In this document: positions 15,176-19,137 of the stretch, piece after piece | How the letters are laid out: each line of letters begins with the position of its first letter | Numbering within the stretch: position 1 is the stretch's first letter | Assembly: GCA_963528625.1 (NCBI GenBank) | Contig: CAURVQ010000030.1 | Coordinates: 1 to 19,137 of the forward strand | DNA: 19,137 nucleotides | Source: CALHVR01 sp963528625 | Lineage (GTDB): Bacteria > Fusobacteriota > Fusobacteriia > Fusobacteriales > Leptotrichiaceae | Direction of reading: 5' to 3' | The notes under the pieces: generated by a model | What the model was told of the DNA's origin: nothing | The model's input: the letters and a program-made list of their open reading frames with translations, nothing else | The model's database searches: none | Translations under genes and position numbers: made by a program

Positions 15176-16354
15176 ATGAAAACAAAAAAAATAATAATTT
15201 TTATTTTTACTATTTTAGCTATTTCTTGCTTTAATAAAAAAAATAAAGATGAAATGAAAAATAATAAAAATATTCAAAGTGGAATATTTAATTTGGCTAA
15301 TAAAAAGAATGAAGAAATTAAAAAAGATGAAGAAAATAAAAATGATAAAATAATAAATTTAAGTGATAAAGAAAAAGAATTTTTACTAAAAAATAATATC
15401 GACCCTATGAAAGTATCACAAGAATTGAATAGAGCAAATGAAGGGAAATTAAATAGTATCTTAATGTTAGCTCAACTGTATTATAGACTTGGTGATAAAT
15501 TGAAAACAAAGGAAATATTGCAAATAGGTGTAAATAAAAATTATGTAGAAGCAATGTATAATTTGGCGATAATTTATGAAAAAGAAGGGGATAAAGAAAA
15601 AGCTGAGGAATTACATAAAAAAATTTCAATAATACTTTCTAAAAATGAGAAAAATACTAATAAAATTGTTGTAAATAATCAATTTTATGAAGAGTATAAT
15701 AAAGGTATTGATTTATTAAGAGAAAAAAAATATGAGGAAGCATTAGAATATTTTGAAAAAGCTTACGATAAAGGGGTTAAAGACTCAGATATACAAATTG
15801 CATATTTATATGATGAATTAAAAAATGAAGAAAAAGCAGTGGAATGGTTAAAAAAAGCAGTAAAAAGAGGAAATAAAAATGCTATACACAATCTTGGTGC
15901 AATATTATTTTCTTCAGGAAAAACAATAGAAGCAAGACCATACTTACTGAAATCGTATAAAGCAGGAAAGAAAAAATTAGCAATGGCAATAGCAATATCA
16001 TACACTGATGAGAAAAATATGAAAGAGGCGTTGAAATGGTATGAAATAGCTTCAAACAATGGAGATACAGAAGCTGAGAAAATTGTTAAAGATATAAAAA
16101 CTACAGAAGCCAAAAAATTAGAAAAAACATTTGAATTTTTTATAGACAATACATCCGAATATAATTTTATAGATAGAACTATATTAGAGTATTTATATCC
16201 ACCTAAACCGGTTAAACCACAAAAAGCTATAATTTATAGTAATAAAAAAACAGGAAGTAAAAATATAGAAAGTAAAGCTGAGAAAAAATCGGATTATAAT
16301 ATAACAAGGGAAGAAATTTTTCTTATAGATAAATATAAAATGAATTATAAATAA
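15176..16354 (+). CDS. TPR/Sel1-like repeat lipoprotein
   Basis: The 392-residue protein begins with a lipoprotein signal (basic start, hydrophobic stretch, LAIS before acylated Cys18). A Lys/Asn/Glu-rich, probably unstructured linker covers about residues 20-75. Helical repeats of TPR/Sel1 type then run from about 80 to 310: AQLYYRLGD, AMYNLAIIYEKEGDKEKAEE, GIDLLREKKYEEALEYFEKAYDKG, IAYLYDELKNEEKAVEWLKKAVKRG, AIHNLGAILFSSGKTIEARPYL and MKEALKWYEIASNNGDTEAEKI. Such repeats bind partner proteins; the partner here is unknown. The C-terminal 80 residues are basic and have no recognised motif. It sits between the PLD-fold lipoprotein and scrB, with only 12 bases to scrB, so co-transcription is likely. 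The start is set by the signal peptide; the leader before it is unusual and described separately. Confidence 0.82.
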   Translation: MKTKKIIIFIFTILAISCFNKKNKDEMKNNKNIQSGIFNLANKKNEEIKKDEENKNDKIINLSDKEKEFLLKNNIDPMKVSQELNRANEGKLNSILMLAQLYYRLGDKLKTKEILQIGVNKNYVEAMYNLAIIYEKEGDKEKAEELHKKISIILSKNEKNTNKIVVNNQFYEEYNKGIDLLREKKYEEALEYFEKAYDKGVKDSDIQIAYLYDELKNEEKAVEWLKKAVKRGNKNAIHNLGAILFSSGKTIEARPYLLKSYKAGKKKLAMAIAISYTDEKNMKEALKWYEIASNNGDTEAEKIVKDIKTTEAKKLEKTFEFFIDNTSEYNFIDRTILEYLYPPKPVKPQKAIIYSNKKTGSKNIESKAEKKSDYNITREEIFLIDKYKMNYK

Positions 16355-16366
16355 AAGGAGCAAGGT

Positions 16367-17827
16367 ATGAATTTTAAAAAAGTTAAAGAAGATGAAATTC
16401 AAGCAATAAAAAATAATAAAGAAAAAGTTGATAAAGATTATTGGAGACAAAAATATCATATACAAGGAATTGTAGGACTTATTAATGATCCAAATGGATT
16501 TACGCAGTTTAATGGGAAATATCATATGTTTTATCAATGGAATCCTACTGGTACAAATCATAAAAATAAAACTTGGGGGCATAGTGTGAGTGATGATTTA
16601 GTACATTGGGAGAGAATGGCAACAGCTTTAAGACCTGATACTTGGTATTCAAAAAATGGAGTTTATTCAGGGAGTGGTATTGTAATTAATGGTAAATTAT
16701 ATTTATTTTATACTGGAAATGTAAAAAATGATGAAGGAGTTAGAGAGTCATATCAATGTATTGCAGTTTCAGAAGATGGAGAAAATTTTGAAAGATGGGA
16801 GCCGAGCATTATAAATCAACCCGATGGGTATACGAGAGATATAAGAGATCCAAAAATTTGGGAAAAGAATAGTAAATATTATACAGTTTTAGGTATACAA
16901 AGTGATAAAAAAGAAGGAAAAGTTGTTTTATATAGTTCAGAAAATGTAAAAGATTGGAAATTTGAAGGAGAAATAGCGGGGGCAAATAGAGAGACATTAA
17001 AAGAATTTGGATATATGTGGGAATGTCCAGATTATTTTGAATTGAAAGATGAAATAACGGGAGAAATAGTAGATGTTTTAGTGGCTTCACCTCAAGGTTT
17101 GGAGCCTGAAGGAGATTTATACAATAATAAATATCAAAGTGGATATTTTTTAGGGAAATTAGACTACGATCAACCAGAATTTGAAATAAAAACACAATTT
17201 ATAGAGTTAGATAGAGGAAATGATTTTTATGCTCCACAATCAATGAAAGATGATAAAGGTAGAAGAATTATGGTTGGTTGGATGGGAATTCCAGAAGAGG
17301 AAGATTTTCCAACAATTAAAAATGAATGGATACACTGTTTGACATTGCCAAGAGAATTAAAAATAATAGATGGGAAATTAAAACAATACCCTATTGAAGA
17401 ATTGAAAAAATTAAGAGGAGAAAAAGTAGAATTTATTGGAATTGTAGCTGAAGAAAAAGAGGTTGCAAAAGGAGAAACTTTTGAAATGAAAGTAAAATTT
17501 TCTCAAATAAATTCTAATTTTGGAATAAAGCTACGGGCAAATGAGAGTAATGAAACTATTGTAAAATATGATTTTGAAACTAAAAAATTAATATTAGATA
17601 GAAGCAAGGGTGCTCAAAGTGATAAAAGAGATAGAAAAGTATATTTAGAAAATCAAGAAAGTTTAGAATTAAATATATTTGTAGATAGATCATCTATTGA
17701 AATTTTTGTTAATAATGGAGATGAAGTATTTTCATCAAGAATATTCCCAGAAAAAGAGGCAACAGGAATTAAAATTTTTGCAGATAAAGAAGTAAAAGTT
17801 GAATTGAGAAAATGGGAATGGAAATAA
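16367..17827 (+). CDS. scrB: Sucrose-6-phosphate hydrolase (GH32)
   Basis: ScrB splits sucrose 6-phosphate, made by a sucrose PTS during uptake, into glucose 6-phosphate and fructose. The 486-residue protein has the GH32 five-bladed propeller motifs: the nucleophile Asp41 in NDPNG, FYQWNP, the transition-state stabiliser Asp161 in RDPK, and the acid/base Glu219 in WECPD. The C-terminal beta-sandwich includes LNIFVDRSSIEIFVN and ends at KWEWK. There is no signal peptide, which favours a cytoplasmic phospho-hydrolase over a secreted invertase, inulinase or levanase; activity on free sucrose or short fructans cannot be excluded. AAGGAG lies six bases before ATG 16367. It is the last gene of the two-lipoprotein cluster, and no PTS permease, fructokinase or LacI-type regulator is near it in this window. 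A terminator follows. Confidence 0.92.
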   Translation: MNFKKVKEDEIQAIKNNKEKVDKDYWRQKYHIQGIVGLINDPNGFTQFNGKYHMFYQWNPTGTNHKNKTWGHSVSDDLVHWERMATALRPDTWYSKNGVYSGSGIVINGKLYLFYTGNVKNDEGVRESYQCIAVSEDGENFERWEPSIINQPDGYTRDIRDPKIWEKNSKYYTVLGIQSDKKEGKVVLYSSENVKDWKFEGEIAGANRETLKEFGYMWECPDYFELKDEITGEIVDVLVASPQGLEPEGDLYNNKYQSGYFLGKLDYDQPEFEIKTQFIELDRGNDFYAPQSMKDDKGRRIMVGWMGIPEEEDFPTIKNEWIHCLTLPRELKIIDGKLKQYPIEELKKLRGEKVEFIGIVAEEKEVAKGETFEMKVKFSQINSNFGIKLRANESNETIVKYDFETKKLILDRSKGAQSDKRDRKVYLENQESLELNIFVDRSSIEIFVNNGDEVFSSRIFPEKEATGIKIFADKEVKVELRKWEWK

Positions 17828-17860
17828 CTTCAGTTAAAGTAAAAAATACAATTATATTAG

Positions 17861-17887
17861 AGACAAGTTAAGATGCTTGTCTTTTTT
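17861..17887 (+). terminator. Intrinsic terminator after scrB
   Basis: AGACAAG (17861-17867) pairs with CTTGTCT (17876-17882) around an eight-base loop and runs into a T-tract (17883-17887). It ends the lipoprotein-scrB operon. Confidence 0.87.
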
Positions 17888-17906
17888 GTTTTGTAATATA
17901 TAAAAT

Positions 17907-17939
17907 AAAAAAAGATTACTATAAAAATAAAAGTAATCT
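17907..17939 (-). terminator. Intrinsic terminator of the ahp operon
   Basis: AGATTACT (17913-17920) and AGTAATCT (17932-17939) are exact inverted copies with an 11-base loop. Read on the minus strand the stem is followed by seven T residues (complement of 17907-17913). It lies about 20 bases beyond the stop of the AhpF-like gene and faces the scrB terminator in this convergent gap. Confidence 0.85.
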
Positions 17940-17959
17940 CTTTTAAGTATAATTTGAAA

Positions 17960-18592
17960 TTAAGCATTTGTAATAATATTAATTAATTCTTCAATAGTTT
18001 TTTCTCCTACTGATGCTTTTTCTCCATTAATGTAAACAACAGGTACTCCTTGTATATTTTTTTCTTTTACTTCATCAGGATAAACTCCTCCATCAACTAA
18101 CGAAGCAGTAATATTTTCGTTATTCATAGCAATTAAATTTAATGCTTGAACAACTTCCGGACATTTTGTGCAAGAAAGTGAAATGTAAGTTTCAATGTTT
18201 AATGATTTTGAAATAGCTTGAATTTTAGTTAATTGATCTCCTTCTAATTTTTTACCAATTCCAGCTAAACCTAATACAGCTAAAATAAAGCTATTGAACT
18301 CATGTCCTCCAGGTATTCCACAGAAATTAATTCCAGTATTTTTTTCATCTTTTAATAATGTGAAAGAAGTAGGTCTAGAAATATTGTTTGATTTTTCTAA
18401 TGTTTCATCTTCTCCAAATATTTTTTTTACATAATTTACTTTTTCAGAAATAGCATCAATTTCTTGCAAGAAACTATCTAATTCTTTTGATTTTTCGCTT
18501 TCATTTAAAAATGATACTAATGTGATAGTAGAGGGTATTTGATTAAAATATCCCTTTAATTGTTCAACTATATTTGCATCTAATAATGCCAT
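17960..18592 (-). CDS. Stand-alone AhpF N-terminal domain (double thioredoxin-fold disulfide relay)
   Basis: This 210-residue protein matches only the N-terminal domain of AhpF, which passes electrons to the peroxiredoxin AhpC. Two thioredoxin-like folds are expected: the first, lacking a CxxC, includes RPTSFTLL and GIPGGHEFNSFILAVLG; the second holds the redox pair Cys141/Cys144 in SLSCTKCPEVVQALNL, followed by VDGG and the cis-proline region GVPVVYINGE. These track the E. coli AhpF domain closely as I recall it. The FAD/NADH-binding thioredoxin-reductase part of AhpF (about 300 residues) is absent: the ORF stops at the domain border, and 17828-17959 holds only terminators, so this looks like a natural split, not a broken gene. 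An extra Cys91 sits in the first fold. AGGAGG lies eight bases upstream. It follows ahpC, its expected partner. A reductase encoded elsewhere must recharge it. Confidence 0.88.
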   Translation of the reverse strand: MALLDANIVEQLKGYFNQIPSTITLVSFLNESEKSKELDSFLQEIDAISEKVNYVKKIFGEDETLEKSNNISRPTSFTLLKDEKNTGINFCGIPGGHEFNSFILAVLGLAGIGKKLEGDQLTKIQAISKSLNIETYISLSCTKCPEVVQALNLIAMNNENITASLVDGGVYPDEVKEKNIQGVPVVYINGEKASVGEKTIEELINIITNA

Positions 18593-18628
18593 ATTATTTT
18601 CCTCCTAAAAATTTAATGATTATTTTTT

Positions 18629-18655
18629 AAAAGCCTGTCAGCAATTAACAGGCTT
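18629..18655 (-). terminator. Hairpin between ahpC and the AhpF-like gene (attenuator or mRNA-end element)
   Basis: AAGCCTGT and ACAGGCTT (18631-18638, 18648-18655) form a perfect eight-base-pair, GC-containing stem with a nine-base loop. On the minus strand only four T residues in all follow the GC core before an A-run, so termination should be partial. It lies 31 bases after the ahpC stop and would lower downstream expression relative to ahpC. Confidence 0.6.
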
Positions 18656-18686
18656 ATTGTATATAAGATTTAAACATAAAATTTAA

Positions 18687-19137
18687 TTAAATTTTTCCTA
18701 CTAAATCTAATCCTGGTTTTAATGTTTCTTCTCCTTCTTGCCATTTAGCAGGGCAAACTAATCCCGGATTTTCATAAACGAATTTAGCAGCTTTAGCTTT
18801 TCTTAATAAGTCTGCAGCATCTCTTCCAACACCTTCAGAGTTTACTTCATAAGCAACAACAACACCGTTAGGGTCAATTACGAATGAACCTCTTAAAGCA
18901 ACACCACTTTCTTCATTTAAAACATCAAAAATTCTTGATAATTTTTGATTAGGATCACCTAACATAGCGTAAGTAACTTTTCCAATTGCTTCAGAATTAT
19001 CGTGCCATGCTTTATGTACAAAATGAGAATCTGTACTTGCTGAATAAACAGTAAATCCTAATTTTTTAAATTCTTCATGATGATTTTCTAAATCCTCTAA
19101 TTCAGTAGGGCATACGAAAGTGAAATCCCCTGGGTAG
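18687..19137 (-). CDS. ahpC: Alkyl hydroperoxide reductase AhpC, peroxiredoxin (5' end outside window)
   Basis: AhpC is a typical 2-Cys peroxiredoxin that reduces hydrogen peroxide, organic peroxides and peroxynitrite in the cytoplasm. The frame stays open to the window edge on the minus strand, giving 149 residues of an expected 187 or so; roughly the first 38 codons lie beyond base 19137. The visible part starts YPGDFTFVCPTE, with the peroxidatic cysteine, continues with STDSHFVHKAWH and AMLGDPNQKLSRIFDVL, and has the resolving cysteine in GLVCPAKW, ending KPGLDLVGKI, all as in AhpC of the AhpC-Prx1 group. The GG-x-R/YF features linked to overoxidation sensitivity cannot be judged with confidence. 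Codon use suggests high expression. The AhpF-like relay gene follows 94 bases later. The promoter and any PerR or OxyR site are outside the window. Confidence 0.96.
   Translation of the reverse strand, partial: YPGDFTFVCPTELEDLENHHEEFKKLGFTVYSASTDSHFVHKAWHDNSEAIGKVTYAMLGDPNQKLSRIFDVLNEESGVALRGSFVIDPNGVVVAYEVNSEGVGRDAADLLRKAKAAKFVYENPGLVCPAKWQEGEETLKPGLDLVGKI

Noticed and set aside
16193..16582. Antisense ORF of 129 codons, hydrophobic, opposite the lipoprotein/scrB junction
   Set aside because: It is rich in Ile, Phe and Leu because it is the complement of A-rich coding sequence; it has no ribosome-binding site and covers two well-supported genes. The same applies to the other antisense ORFs at 825-1332, 8353-8631, 14426-14674, 15405-16149 and 16809-17195.
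17828..17959. Remnant of the AhpF flavin domain in the convergent gap
   Set aside because: The gap is fully occupied by two terminators and A/T-rich spacer; no GxGxxG-like or other reductase-like reading was seen, so gene decay is not supported.
1..19137. CRISPR arrays, insertion sequences, tRNA or rRNA genes, phage or toxin-antitoxin modules
   Set aside because: No regularly spaced repeats, transposase motifs, terminal repeats with target duplications, or cloverleaf-like sequences were found on reading; the genes are nearly all core functions.

Overview
The window comes from a very A+T-rich bacterial chromosome that has an outer membrane: it encodes an LptD-like LPS-assembly protein, two probable lipoproteins, and otherwise a housekeeping set resembling low-GC Firmicutes (YmdB-type phosphodiesterase, HU, water-forming NADH oxidase, ScrB). 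That mix fits Fusobacteriota, probably the Leptotrichia/Sneathia/Streptobacillus group. The assignment is inferred from gene content and composition; there is no rRNA gene here to test it.

Layout, left to right. (1) The 3' end of pyk (pyruvate kinase). (2) recR (recombinational repair) behind its own TTGACA/TATACT promoter, then rclA (flavoprotein disulfide reductase of the RclA family), closed by a strong terminator. (3) A large lptD-like gene with its own promoter, then rpsA (ribosomal protein S1, six S1 repeats), closed by a terminator; the rpsA leader has an unusual Shine-Dalgarno/hairpin arrangement. (4) ymdB-prmA-cmk, tightly packed behind an extended -10 promoter. (5) hup (HU), trmB and nox, each apparently its own unit; the nox promoter overlaps the trmB terminator. 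(6) A probable three-gene operon: a phospholipase D-fold lipoprotein, a TPR/Sel1-repeat lipoprotein and scrB (sucrose-6-phosphate hydrolase). (7) On the minus strand, converging on scrB, ahpC (5' end outside the window) and a stand-alone AhpF N-terminal disulfide-relay domain.

Functionally this is mostly core chromosome: glycolysis and sugar entry (Pyk, ScrB), translation and nucleotide supply (S1, PrmA, TrmB, Cmk), DNA maintenance (RecR, HU), envelope biogenesis (LptD, lipoproteins), and a noticeable share of oxidant handling (RclA, Nox, AhpC with the AhpF-like relay). No mobile element, CRISPR array, tRNA, rRNA or defence island was seen. No gene-free stretch exceeds about 215 bases. All gaps between transcription units that I examined are A/T-rich and hold promoters and terminators only.

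I found no clear new multi-gene system. The observations most worth a second look are the hairpin lying between a strong Shine-Dalgarno and the rpsA start codon (with a look-alike before the TPR lipoprotein gene), a cysteine-free and oversized LptD, a split AhpF consisting only of the relay domain, and the lipoprotein/lipoprotein/sucrose-hydrolase operon.
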